34,016 bases of DNA, from contig JAOUEV010000039.1 of assembly GCA_029858565.1 (NCBI GenBank), positions 1-34,016 on the forward strand, in the 5' to 3' direction. Positions 8,639 to 16,476 of the stretch are shown here, in pieces; within the stretch, counting starts at the first letter, position 1, and the number at the start of each line of letters is the position of its first letter. The DNA is from Nitrospirota bacterium (GTDB taxonomy: Bacteria > Nitrospirota > UBA9217). The notes beneath the pieces are model-generated. The model was not told the origin of the DNA, did no database searches, and saw only the letters and a program-made list of their open reading frames with translations. Position numbers and translations under genes: made by a program.

Positions 8639-10447
8639 GTGAACGAGTTAAACCTGCGGTATGCAGCATATCAGGTGCGATATGCGATCATACTGTTATC
8701 CTTATTCATGTTCTCATGCGGCGGCGGTGGTGGTGCCGTGCCCGGTCCGCAGGATCCAGGATCGCAATATCCCGTACCTACGGGTTATGGTTCTATTGAT
8801 TATCAGATCCTTTGGCCGGGAAATACGAGCACACCGCCTTCCCGTGTGGCTACCTTGCGGATGATCATCTTCTCTCCTGAAATGGCGACGATGCAGCAGG
8901 ACCTTCCGTCAACATCAGACCAAGGCTCGATCTCGAGCATTCCTCAGGGCAGCGACAGGACGCTGACGGTCCGCGGGCTGGACAGTGCAGGCGTAGTCCT
9001 GTACGAGGGCGCGTCTGGAGCATTCACCATCACTGACGGCCAGACAACAACAGTACCACCTGTCACCATGGTTGCAGTCGGCGCCAATTCACCGACCTCA
9101 CCCAATGCGCCGACCGCGCCGACCGGTGTGTCAGCCACTCCTGCAGATTCTCAGAACGCGATCGAATGGAGTCCCTCAGCAGGAGCGACCTCGTATAACA
9201 TCTACTGGTCGAAATTGCCCGGGGTGACCAAGTGGAACGGGGCGAAGATCTCAGGAACCACAAGTCCGCATATTCATACAGGCCTCTGGAACGGACAGAT
9301 ATACTATTATGTCGTGACAGCGGTCAATGCCGAAGGAGAAAGCGCTGATTCTTCAGAGGTCAATTCAACACCGCTTGTCAATGTACCCGGGGTCCCGTCC
9401 GGAGTGTCCGCGACGCCGGGCAACGGCCAGACCACCATTACCTGGACTGCTGTACCTGGAGCAACGTGGTACAATATTTACTGGTCCGAATCCAGCGGCC
9501 TGACAAAAGCGAACGGAACAAAAATATCTATAACTACCAGCCCCTACAGTCCTTACATCCATACAGGTCGTACGAACGGCAAGACCTATTACTATATCGT
9601 GACCGCGGCAAACAACAGCGGAGAGAGCGCCGGTTCTTCAATAGTGAGCGCGACCCCGCAAATTGCTGCTCTGGGCGTGCCGACCGGCTTGTCGGCCACA
9701 CCGGGCGACGGCAGGATAACGATCAACTGGTCCTCCTTGACCGGAGCAACTTCGTACAATATTTACTGGTCCCTATCGAGCGTCGTGACAAAGACGACGG
9801 GAACCAAGATCTCGGGAGTAACAAGTTCCTATACCCATACCGGCCTGGCAAATGGTACTACTTACTATTATGTGTTGACCGCGCTGAATGCCGGCGGTGA
9901 AAGCGCTGAATCCATCGCAGCAAGCGCGCAGACGCGTGCGGGGATTACCGGAAAGATTCCTGATACCGGGCAGACAATCTGTTCAGATAGCAGCGGAACC
10001 CTTATTGCCTGTCCTTTGACTGATAATCCGTTGGCTCAGGACGGCAGCTATACCATCGATGCGCCATCCTTCACTGACAACGTAGACGGTACTATCACCG
10101 ATAGTGTTACCGGACTGATGTGGCAGAAGACAGATGATGGAACGACTCTTAACTGGACCTCGGCAAATTCCTATTGCGAGGGCTTGGTATTGCCGGTTGG
10201 AGGCTATTCTGACTGGCGGCTGCCTTCGAGAATGGAGTTGCTCACTATCGTTGATTATGGAAAGAAATCACCGGCTATCGACATGACGTTTTTCACGAAA
10301 ACAGCTGGTGTATGGGGTCACTACTGGTCGAATACAAGTTCCATTTTTTATCTTAACGAATATTATGTTTGGTACGTGGATTTCTCGAACGGCAGCACCA
10401 GCCATGACAAAAAAACTGGGCTTGGTGCTGTTCGTTGTGTCCGTTAA
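8639..10447 (+). CDS. Lipoprotein with three FN3 domains and C-terminal DUF1566
   Basis: 602 aa from the GTG at 8639, chosen because GGAGG lies seven bases upstream; ATG/TTG codons at 8615-8618 have no such site. The signal peptide ends at FMFS-C with a Gly-rich tether (CGGGGG), a predicted lipobox. Residues ~40-140 resemble the N-terminal domain of the preceding lipoprotein. Three fibronectin type III repeats of ~92 residues follow (about 158-248, 250-342, 343-435), each with GVSATPG, YNIYWS and TYYYVVTA-like strands. The C-terminus (about 475-602) is a DUF1566 domain: DGTITDSVTGLMWQK, GYSDWRLPS, and the terminal VRCVR. DUF1566 is found in secreted proteins of C-type-lectin-like fold. Probable adhesion or ligand-binding surface protein. 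Confidence 0.86.
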   Translation: MNELNLRYAAYQVRYAIILLSLFMFSCGGGGGAVPGPQDPGSQYPVPTGYGSIDYQILWPGNTSTPPSRVATLRMIIFSPEMATMQQDLPSTSDQGSISSIPQGSDRTLTVRGLDSAGVVLYEGASGAFTITDGQTTTVPPVTMVAVGANSPTSPNAPTAPTGVSATPADSQNAIEWSPSAGATSYNIYWSKLPGVTKWNGAKISGTTSPHIHTGLWNGQIYYYVVTAVNAEGESADSSEVNSTPLVNVPGVPSGVSATPGNGQTTITWTAVPGATWYNIYWSESSGLTKANGTKISITTSPYSPYIHTGRTNGKTYYYIVTAANNSGESAGSSIVSATPQIAALGVPTGLSATPGDGRITINWSSLTGATSYNIYWSLSSVVTKTTGTKISGVTSSYTHTGLANGTTYYYVLTALNAGGESAESIAASAQTRAGITGKIPDTGQTICSDSSGTLIACPLTDNPLAQDGSYTIDAPSFTDNVDGTITDSVTGLMWQKTDDGTTLNWTSANSYCEGLVLPVGGYSDWRLPSRMELLTIVDYGKKSPAIDMTFFTKTAGVWGHYWSNTSSIFYLNEYYVWYVDFSNGSTSHDKKTGLGAVRCVR

Positions 10448-10511
10448 TAATAGTGAGATAGACGCGATATGACCGGGGAATAACTAAAATAACGACAACA
10501 ATGGAGAGGTT

Positions 10512-10961
10512 ATGAAACGTGGTGAATATTTATTTACTCTTATAATATTAATGCTGTTCTTCGCGAATACTGTTTATGCATCATCCTATGTGGACAATGG
10601 GAATGGCACAATAAGCGACACTGTCGCCGGCCTTATGTGGCAAAAGCAGGATGATGGCACGGCCAAGACCTGGGAGGCCGCAATTGCCTATTGCGAGGGA
10701 TTGGTGTTGCCGGTTGCAGGCTATTCTGACTGGCGTTTGCCGCAGATCAAGGAACTGAATTCATTGGTCGACAGCAGCCGTTCCAATCCGGCGATCAACA
10801 CAACCTTTTTCCCGAGCACGCAATCAACCTCGTACTGGTCGTCAACGAGCACTGTGGCAGATACTCTCAAAGCATGGGTCGTGGATTTCAATTCCGGCAT
10901 AACTAGTTTCTCCACAAAGACTGGCAGCAATTATGTCAGGTGCGTTCGCAACCTTCCGTAG
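10512..10961 (+). CDS. Secreted DUF1566 domain protein
   Basis: 149 aa with a signal peptide (MKRGEYLFTLIILMLFFANTVYA) and a single DUF1566 domain that fills the rest: NGNGTISDTVAGLMWQKQDDG, YCEGLVLPVAGYSDWRLPQ, SYWSSTST, WVVDFNSG, VRCVR. GGAGAGG precedes the ATG. It closely resembles the C-terminal domain of the previous lipoprotein, in places almost base for base, so the two arose by a fairly recent duplication or exchange. It begins 64 bp downstream and probably ends the envelope cluster. Ligand unknown. Confidence 0.85.
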   Translation: MKRGEYLFTLIILMLFFANTVYASSYVDNGNGTISDTVAGLMWQKQDDGTAKTWEAAIAYCEGLVLPVAGYSDWRLPQIKELNSLVDSSRSNPAINTTFFPSTQSTSYWSSTSTVADTLKAWVVDFNSGITSFSTKTGSNYVRCVRNLP

Positions 10962-11005
10962 CCGAAAGACGTTATTAACTCTCTGAAATCAAATTAAAAT
11001 CCCTG

Positions 11006-11035
11006 TTGACACCTGGGTACCTATTCTGGTAATAT
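11006..11035 (+). promoter_or_regulatory. Promoter upstream of rplI
   Basis: A perfect TTGACA (11006-11011), an 18-bp spacer and TAATAT (11030-11035, 4 of 6). It lies 39 bp before the rplI start and separates ribosomal gene expression from the envelope cluster upstream. Confidence 0.55.
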
Positions 11036-11074
11036 CTGCCCTTGCAATAATATTCGAAAGGAGCTTCACGAACA

Positions 11075-11521
11075 ATGCAGGTGATCCTACGCGAAGAGAT
11101 TGAAAAATTGGGGAAGATCGGCGACCTCGTAAAGGTGAAGGACGGATTCGGCCGCAACTACCTCATTCCGACGAAGAAGGCTATTGAGGCCACCCCGAAG
11201 AACGTCAATGCCATGAACCATGCCAAAAAGATGGTCTCCGACCGTCTGCGCAAGCTCAAGAAGGAAGCTGCTGCTGACGCCGAGAACATCAAGGCATTGT
11301 CCATCACGATCAAGGCCAAGGTGGGCGAGGAGGGCAAGCTGTTCGGCTCCGTGACCTCCATGGACATCGCTGAAGCAGCGGCTGCCCAGGGCGTGAAGAT
11401 CGAAAAGCGCAAGATCGTGCTCGAAGAGCCCATCAAGCGGCTCGGCGAATTCACCGTTGCGGTGAAGCTCCACAGCGACGTGACGGCAGACCTCAAGGTC
11501 ACGGTCGTCGCAGCAGAATAA
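11075..11521 (+). CDS. rplI: 50S ribosomal protein L9
   Basis: Structural protein of the large ribosomal subunit. At 148 aa it has the standard length. The N-terminal 23S-rRNA-binding domain begins MQVILREEIEKLGKIGDLVKVKDGFGRNYLIP, a family signature; a long Lys/Ala-rich connecting helix follows (about 45-75), then the C-terminal domain with GKLFGSVT and the final VTADLKVTVVAAE. GAAAGGAG lies upstream of the ATG. In many bacteria rplI closes an rpsF-ssb-rpsR-rplI group and is followed by dnaB. Here dnaB does follow, but the genes upstream are the unrelated exported proteins, so the usual partners must be elsewhere. Confidence 0.98.
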   Translation: MQVILREEIEKLGKIGDLVKVKDGFGRNYLIPTKKAIEATPKNVNAMNHAKKMVSDRLRKLKKEAAADAENIKALSITIKAKVGEEGKLFGSVTSMDIAEAAAAQGVKIEKRKIVLEEPIKRLGEFTVAVKLHSDVTADLKVTVVAAE

Positions 11522-11545
11522 CTTCCTGCTCCAGGATCCGGAACC

Positions 11546-11606
11546 AGGAGTCAGAAGTCAGGGTCAGGAGGTCTTCTCCCGGCTTCTGATACTGACTCCT
11601 TTTTTA
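11546..11606 (+). terminator. Long intrinsic terminator after rplI
   Basis: Left arm AGGAGTCAGAAG (from 11546) pairs with CTTCTGAT-ACTGACTCCT (ending 11600), with a small bulge, followed by six Ts. It stands between rplI and dnaB, so dnaB must be read by read-through or from its own weak promoter. Confidence 0.65.
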
Positions 11607-11628
11607 TTCTCCCCTCCAAGGTGGTGCC

Positions 11629-13020
11629 ATGTCCCTTCAATCGGATGTCGCGCTCCAGAAACTGCCTCCCCAGAACATCGAGGCCGAGCAAATGGTCCTC
11701 GGCGCCATTCTGATCGAGAACAGCGCGATCGAAGGCGTCAGCGACATTCTCGTTCCGAACGACTTCTACCGTGACGCCCATCGCCAGATCTACGCCGCTA
11801 TGCTCGAAATGGCGGACAGCCGCGAGGCCATTGACCTCATCACGCTGACCGATACCCTACGACGGGGCAGCGTCCTTGACAAGGTCGGCGGAGCGTCCTA
11901 TCTTTCGAACCTGGTCAGTCTTGTACCCACGGCGGCCAATGTCAAGTACCACGCCCGCATCATTCATGACAAATCCGTTCTTCGCCAGCTCATTCACGCT
12001 TCCACGGACATCATAAGCCAGAGCTACGAGGATTCGCCGGAAGCGCTCAAGATCAGCGAGATCATCGACCGCGCCCAGCAGGAGATCCTCCGCATCTCGG
12101 ACCAGAAGATGGTGGAGCCGTTCACCTCGGCCCGGGATGTGATCAAGCAGAGCTACGAGACGATCGAGCTTCTCTATGACCGCAAGGAAATGGTCACGGG
12201 ACTCCCGACCGGTTTCGTGGACATGGACAAGATGACCTCAGGCCTTCAGGCCGGTGACCTGATCATTGTCGCCGGCCGCCCGTCCATGGGAAAGACGGCG
12301 TTCTGTCTGAACATCGCTCAGCACGTTTCCGTGGATAACGGCAAGACCGTTGCTGTCTTCAGCCTGGAAATGGCCAAGGAGCAGCTGGGGCTTCGTATGC
12401 TCTGCTCCGAAGCCCGCATTGACGCGCACAAATTGCGCACGGGCCATATCGCGGAGTCGGACTGGGGGAGGATCGCCATGGCGGCGGGGAAGCTTTCCGA
12501 GGCTCCCATGTACATCGATGATACCGGCGCCATCGGGATCTTCGAGATGAGGTCCAAGGCGCGGCGCCTCAAGGCAGACCGGGGACTGGATCTTATCATC
12601 GTGGACTACCTCCAGCTCATGCGCGGCAGCGGCGATACCAACAGCCGCGAACAGGAGATCTCCAGCATCTCGCGGTCGCTGAAGGCGCTGGCAAAAGAAC
12701 TGCGTGTCCCGGTCATCGCCCTGTCCCAGCTCAACCGGGCGGTGGAAACGAGGGGCAAGGACAAGCGTCCCATGCTGGCGGACCTTCGCGAATCAGGGGC
12801 CATCGAACAGGACGCAGACGTCATCCTGTTCATCTATCGCGACGAGGTCTACAACAAATGCGAATGCCCGCCGCCGCCCGAGGGAGAGTGCAGCTGCGGA
12901 CGGCGGGGAACCGCCGAAGTGATCATCGGCAAGCAGAGAAACGGACCGACGGGAACGGTCAACCTGACATTCCTGCACAAGTTCACACGGTTCGAGAACG
13001 CTGAAACAAGAAACTTTTGA
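11629..13020 (+). CDS. dnaB: Replicative DNA helicase DnaB
   Basis: Hexameric 5'-3' helicase that opens the replication fork. It is 463 aa (E. coli 471). The N-terminal domain begins LPPQNIEAEQMVLGAIL, as in the family. The RecA-like ATPase domain has Walker A GRPSMGKTAF near residue 216-225, Walker B LIIVDYLQLM, the ALSQLNRAVE segment and the KQRNGPTGTV finger near the end. Between Walker B and that finger sits a small insertion with cysteines in a CxC-x7-CxC arrangement (Cys411, 413, 421, 423), which could bind a metal ion. The ATG at 11629 is preceded by CCAAGGTGG, a usable ribosome site. rplI-dnaB order is conserved across many phyla. Confidence 0.97.
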   Translation: MSLQSDVALQKLPPQNIEAEQMVLGAILIENSAIEGVSDILVPNDFYRDAHRQIYAAMLEMADSREAIDLITLTDTLRRGSVLDKVGGASYLSNLVSLVPTAANVKYHARIIHDKSVLRQLIHASTDIISQSYEDSPEALKISEIIDRAQQEILRISDQKMVEPFTSARDVIKQSYETIELLYDRKEMVTGLPTGFVDMDKMTSGLQAGDLIIVAGRPSMGKTAFCLNIAQHVSVDNGKTVAVFSLEMAKEQLGLRMLCSEARIDAHKLRTGHIAESDWGRIAMAAGKLSEAPMYIDDTGAIGIFEMRSKARRLKADRGLDLIIVDYLQLMRGSGDTNSREQEISSISRSLKALAKELRVPVIALSQLNRAVETRGKDKRPMLADLRESGAIEQDADVILFIYRDEVYNKCECPPPPEGECSCGRRGTAEVIIGKQRNGPTGTVNLTFLHKFTRFENAETRNF

Positions 13021-13044
13021 GAATTTTGAAAAATCAGCTATAAT
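13017..13044 (+). promoter_or_regulatory. Strong promoter for the two cyclic-nucleotide-binding genes
   Basis: TTGAGA (13017-13022), a 16-bp spacer and a perfect TATAAT (13039-13044). The -35 box overlaps the dnaB stop codon. The leader to the next GTG start would be about 50 nt and holds a good GAGGAGG ribosome site. Confidence 0.6.
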
Positions 13045-13100
13045 AAGTAACCATGGACCGGTCGCAACGCCGTTCATGACCATTCTTTGAGGAGGATCCC

Positions 13101-13883
13101 GTGGCATCGGAAAAAGCGCAGATCAGCGAGAACGTCCAGAAGTTCCTGAACAAGAGCGACTGGAAGAACGCCATCACGGAGATGGAGAAGCTCTACGCCA
13201 TCGACCATGACCCTCAGGTCAAGGTCCGCATGGGGGACGCGCGGCAGAAGATGAACCAGAAGCCGCAGGCCATAGCCGAGTACATGAAAGCTGCAGAGAT
13301 CTTCGCGGAAAAGGGATTCGTGGTCAAGGCGCTCGCGATGTACAAGCTCGTGCTCCGCATTGATCCGGGATATAGCAAGGCGCTGGACCTCATGGCAGGA
13401 CTGCATTCGAACAAGAGCGTGACCGAGCTGAAACTGGAACCGGTGGAGATCGGTGAGGAAGCGCCGACAAGCAGCGTCATTCCTCTTTTCTCGGACCTTA
13501 CGCAGGAGGAGTTCAACGATTTCACCAAGCGCATGGTATTCCACACCGAGCCGGCTGGCAAAGCGATCGTCAAGGAAGGCGAGGCGGGCGCTTCGGTCTT
13601 CGTGGTCACCCGCGGTACCGTCCGCGTCAAGACGACCAAGGACGGAAAGGACGTCGAACTGGCCGTGCTCCAGCCCAGCGATTTCTTCGGTGAGATCGCG
13701 TTCCTGACGGGCAAGCCGAGAACGGCGACGGTGGAGACGATCGAGGAATGCGATATCCTCGAAGTGCACGAGGACCAGCTGACCGACCTGATAAAGAACA
13801 AGCCCCGCATCCGCGATGTCATGCAGAACTATTACAACCAGCGAGTGGCGAGCACCATCGAGAAACTGAAGGGCGGCGCATAG
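13101..13883 (+). CDS. TPR plus cyclic-nucleotide-binding domain protein (copy 1)
   Basis: 260 aa from a GTG start with GAGGAGG upstream. Residues ~5-105 form TPR-like helices (KNAITEMEKLYAIDHDPQVKVRMGDA, QAIAEYMKAAEIFAEKGF, ALAMYKLVLRIDPGYSKAL). Residues ~125-250 are a cNMP-binding jelly roll: GKAIVKEGEAGASVFVVTRG, then FFGEIAFLTGKPRTATV. The Gly197-Glu198 pair and Arg207, the positions that hold the ribose and phosphate of cAMP/cGMP in this family, are present, so nucleotide binding is plausible. There is no HTH or other output domain, so it is not a Crp-type regulator; it may act as an adaptor that responds to a cyclic nucleotide. It is followed after 49 bp by a paralogue. Confidence 0.88.
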   Translation: MASEKAQISENVQKFLNKSDWKNAITEMEKLYAIDHDPQVKVRMGDARQKMNQKPQAIAEYMKAAEIFAEKGFVVKALAMYKLVLRIDPGYSKALDLMAGLHSNKSVTELKLEPVEIGEEAPTSSVIPLFSDLTQEEFNDFTKRMVFHTEPAGKAIVKEGEAGASVFVVTRGTVRVKTTKDGKDVELAVLQPSDFFGEIAFLTGKPRTATVETIEECDILEVHEDQLTDLIKNKPRIRDVMQNYYNQRVASTIEKLKGGA

Positions 13884-13932
13884 GCGCACGAGTTTCATCG
13901 GCCCGTTCAGATCCCTTCGGAGGCGATACGGA

Positions 13933-14727
13933 ATGTCAAATGACAAAACGAAACTGATCGAGAACATCCAGGGCTTTCTCGGGAAGGGAAAGTGGAAAGA
14001 AGCGGTCTCGGACATGGAGAAGCTGTTCGCGCTCAATCCCGACCCGATCATCCGCGTGAGGATGGGCGATGCCTACCAGAAACTGAACTCCAAGCCCGAG
14101 GCGACCAGGGAGTATGTCTACGCCGCGGACCTCTATGCTGAAAAGGGCGCCATCGTGAAGGCGCTTGCCCAGTACAAACTCGCTCTCCGCATCGATCCGA
14201 ACCATAAACGCGCCCAGGACCGTATGTCAGCTCTGCATTCGAACAAGGTCATCACGGAAAAGAAGGCCGAGCCGGTCGAGGACGGGAAACAGAAACCGGC
14301 GAACAGCGCGATCCCGCTTTTCGCGGGTTTCACCCAGGGCGAGTTCGAGGAATTCACCAAGCTCATGATGGTCCATGAGCATCCGAAGGGCGATGTGATC
14401 GTACGGGAAGGGGACAAGGGAAAGTCGGTTTACATCATCGCGGCCGGCTCGGTAAAGGTCTACACGACCATGCTGTCCGGAGAGACGGTAGAACTGGCAA
14501 AGCTCTGGCCAAGCGAGTTCTTCGGAGAAATAGCCTTCCTGAGCGGCAAACCCAGGACCGCTACGGTCGAGACCATCGAGGACACCACCATTCTGGAACT
14601 GACCGAGGATAATCTGAAGGAACTGGTCGCGAAACACCCCCGGGTGAGGGACGTTCTTCAGAAATTCTCTGAGATGCGGCTCAAAGGCACCATCGAAACG
14701 GTCATCAGCAAATCCGTGGAGTCCTAG
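13933..14727 (+). CDS. TPR plus cyclic-nucleotide-binding domain protein (copy 2)
   Basis: 264 aa, clearly a tandem duplicate of the preceding gene with the same order of parts: SNDKTKLIENIQGFLGKGKWKEAVSDMEKLFALNPDP, TPR-like helices to about residue 105, then a cNMP-binding domain with FFGEIAFLSGKPRTATV, in which Gly198-Glu199 and Arg208 are kept. The two proteins differ most in the linker around residues 112-125 and at the C-terminus. GGAGG precedes the ATG. Both copies keep the binding residues, so both may sense a ligand; the pair could form a heteromer. No cyclase is encoded in this window. Confidence 0.88.
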   Translation: MSNDKTKLIENIQGFLGKGKWKEAVSDMEKLFALNPDPIIRVRMGDAYQKLNSKPEATREYVYAADLYAEKGAIVKALAQYKLALRIDPNHKRAQDRMSALHSNKVITEKKAEPVEDGKQKPANSAIPLFAGFTQGEFEEFTKLMMVHEHPKGDVIVREGDKGKSVYIIAAGSVKVYTTMLSGETVELAKLWPSEFFGEIAFLSGKPRTATVETIEDTTILELTEDNLKELVAKHPRVRDVLQKFSEMRLKGTIETVISKSVES

Positions 14728-14774
14728 AATGTCGCTTTCCCGGTTCCTCCTGAAGTTCTCTGAATGGAGGCACG

Positions 14775-15602
14775 ATGCTTCGTCAACCGGCAGTCGCGGG
14801 GTACTTCTACCAGGGGTCGCAGACAGCTCTTAAGGACCAGGTAGAGCGGTTCCTGGTCACGAACGAACAGAAGATCCCCGCATTAGGTGTTTTGTCTCCC
14901 CACGCAGGTCTTGTCTATTCCGGTTCTGTAGCCGGCGCTGTTTTTTCCCGCATCATCATCCCTGAAACGATCGTTCTTATCGGCCCCAATCACACCGGCC
15001 TTGGCGCTCCCGTTTCCCTCATGGCATCGGGAACGTGGTCAACCCCGCTCGGGAACGTGACCATTCATGAAACCCTCGCACAGTCTATTCTGAGAAAATC
15101 CGGCCGCATCAAGGACGATATGCTGGCTCATCTCCGGGAACATTCCCTTGAAGTGCAGCTGCCTTTCCTGCAGATGCTGAAAAAGGACTTCCGCATAGTT
15201 CCCATTCAGATCATGGACGTACGTCTCGAGACCTGCGGGGACGTCGGCAAGGCAGTTGCCGCGTCCATCATGGAACTGCGGAAAGGTGAGGGCGGGTCAG
15301 GAACCCACGATGTCCTGATCGTGGCAAGTTCTGATATGAGCCACTACGTATCTGCCGATGTTGCGCGAAAGAAGGACCGGAAGGCCATCGACAGGATCCT
15401 GGCGCTCGACCCCGAAGGCCTGCATCACACCGTCCGCAACAATGATATCAGCATGTGCGGATTCGGCCCGGCAGTTGCCATGCTGACAGCATGCAAGATC
15501 CTGGGAGCCTCCAAAGCTGAGCTGATAAAGTACACGAACTCAGGCGAAGTGAGCGGAGATACTGACCAGGTAGTTGGATATGCGGGGATCGTGGTAAGCT
15601 GA
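14775..15602 (+). CDS. amrB: MEMO-family protein (AmmeMemoRadiSam system protein B)
   Basis: 275 aa member of the MEMO1 family, a fold related to class III extradiol dioxygenases. Conserved parts: RQPAVAGYFYQ at the N-terminus, SPHAGLVYSGSVAGAV, GPNHTG, HSLEVQLPFLQ, SSDMSHYV, and the C-terminal GYAGIVVS. The His residues in the second to fifth motifs line the putative metal site of the family. In many bacteria the gene stands with an AMMECR1-domain gene (A) and a radical SAM gene (C); neither is next to it here. TGGAGG precedes the ATG. The gene could be co-transcribed with the two cyclic-nucleotide-binding genes upstream (47-bp gap). The reaction of bacterial members is not well established. 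Confidence 0.9.
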   Translation: MLRQPAVAGYFYQGSQTALKDQVERFLVTNEQKIPALGVLSPHAGLVYSGSVAGAVFSRIIIPETIVLIGPNHTGLGAPVSLMASGTWSTPLGNVTIHETLAQSILRKSGRIKDDMLAHLREHSLEVQLPFLQMLKKDFRIVPIQIMDVRLETCGDVGKAVAASIMELRKGEGGSGTHDVLIVASSDMSHYVSADVARKKDRKAIDRILALDPEGLHHTVRNNDISMCGFGPAVAMLTACKILGASKAELIKYTNSGEVSGDTDQVVGYAGIVVS

Positions 15603-15729
15603 ACTGTCATGAATCTGCATACAGCCCGGATGCGATCTTGTGCGGCCGCCTGACTAAAGAAGGCAACGCAGGGTCGCCTTGCATGTTCTAAGCTCTGATG
15701 CACTACCTGCAAACAATCAGCTCCGGTCC

Positions 15730-16194
15730 TCATTCCTTCTGAGCGCGGCCCAAAGAAAGAACGATCCCGAAATGACCCCTCCTGTCGCAGATGAATGACT
15801 GCCGGGCGGGCATATCCACCGCGCTGGTGATGCCCAGGACCGCGGCCAGGACCGCGACATGCCAGTACCTGACCATGCCGGTCAGGACAAGGGTCCCGAG
15901 CAGCAACGCCTGGAACATCAGTATCGTCTGGCATATGATGATGATCTTTCGTTTGGGGAAATAATCTATGAATGGCCCGGTAAAGAACGAAAAAAGCAGT
16001 ATCGGCAGGAACTGGAGCGCCGTCACGATGCCGAGCTTGAGCGATGAACCGGTAAGTTCCAGCACCAGCCACGATTGGGCCAGGGACTGCATCCAGGTGC
16101 CGATGAGCGAGACCAACTGGCCTGTCCAGAAGAGACGGAAATTACGGTGACCGAGGGAGCGAAAGAGGGACTTTATTTCATCGGAGATGGGCAC
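15730..16194 (-). pseudogene. MFS transporter, 5' fragment only
   Basis: Encodes 154 aa of a major facilitator of the EntS/DUF894-like type, which normally has ~400 aa and 12 membrane helices. The start (GTG at 16194) and about the first four helices look normal: LGHRNFRLFWTGQLVSLIGTWMQ, GPFIDYFPKRKIII, ITSAVDMPARQSFI. After this signature the sequence leaves the family at once (CDRRGHFGIVL...) and stops 19 codons later; none of the remaining eight helices is found in any frame down to 15603. The 3' part has therefore been lost by deletion or replacement with a break near 15793, rather than by a simple frameshift. It is last in the selA-selB-zinc ribbon direction. Confidence 0.8.
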
Positions 16195-16222
16195 GTAATG
16201 TTTCCCGCGCGGACGCTACAAA

Positions 16223-16408
16223 TCAGGTCTTCTTCTTCTTTTCCTTGCTGCCGGCGGAATTCAGCGCAGCTCCACAAGTCTCGCAGTAAATGCCCTTGTC
16301 GTCAACACGGCTGGGATGCCAGCGGATAGGACCAGCAGGTGTCTTTTCGCTCAGCCGCTTGCCGCAGGTCTTGCAATGGGATTTTCTTTCAGGCGTGCTA
16401 TTCTTCAT
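16223..16408 (-). CDS. Small zinc-ribbon protein
   Basis: 61 aa from the ATG at 16408, which has GGGAG seven bases upstream; an in-frame start at 16453 would add 15 residues without a ribosome site. Two CxxC knuckles (CKTCGKR and CETCGAA), 28 residues apart, would hold one zinc ion. The C-terminus is Lys-rich (SKEKKKKT), which suits nucleic-acid or acidic-partner binding. It starts 68 bp after selB and lies 28 bp before the MFS fragment. Function unknown; I do not recognise a named family. Confidence 0.72.
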   Translation of the reverse strand: MKNSTPERKSHCKTCGKRLSEKTPAGPIRWHPSRVDDKGIYCETCGAALNSAGSKEKKKKT

Positions 16409-16476
16409 GGTGATCTCCCTGGAAGGACAGGTATAGCTCAAGACAACGGACACGCGGGGATGACAGCAGCATAGTC

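Noticed and set aside
10080-10961. Variable region of a diversity-generating retroelement
   Set aside because: DUF1566 has a lectin-like fold as in some such targets, but no reverse transcriptase or template repeat is near, and differences between the two copies are not confined to adenines.
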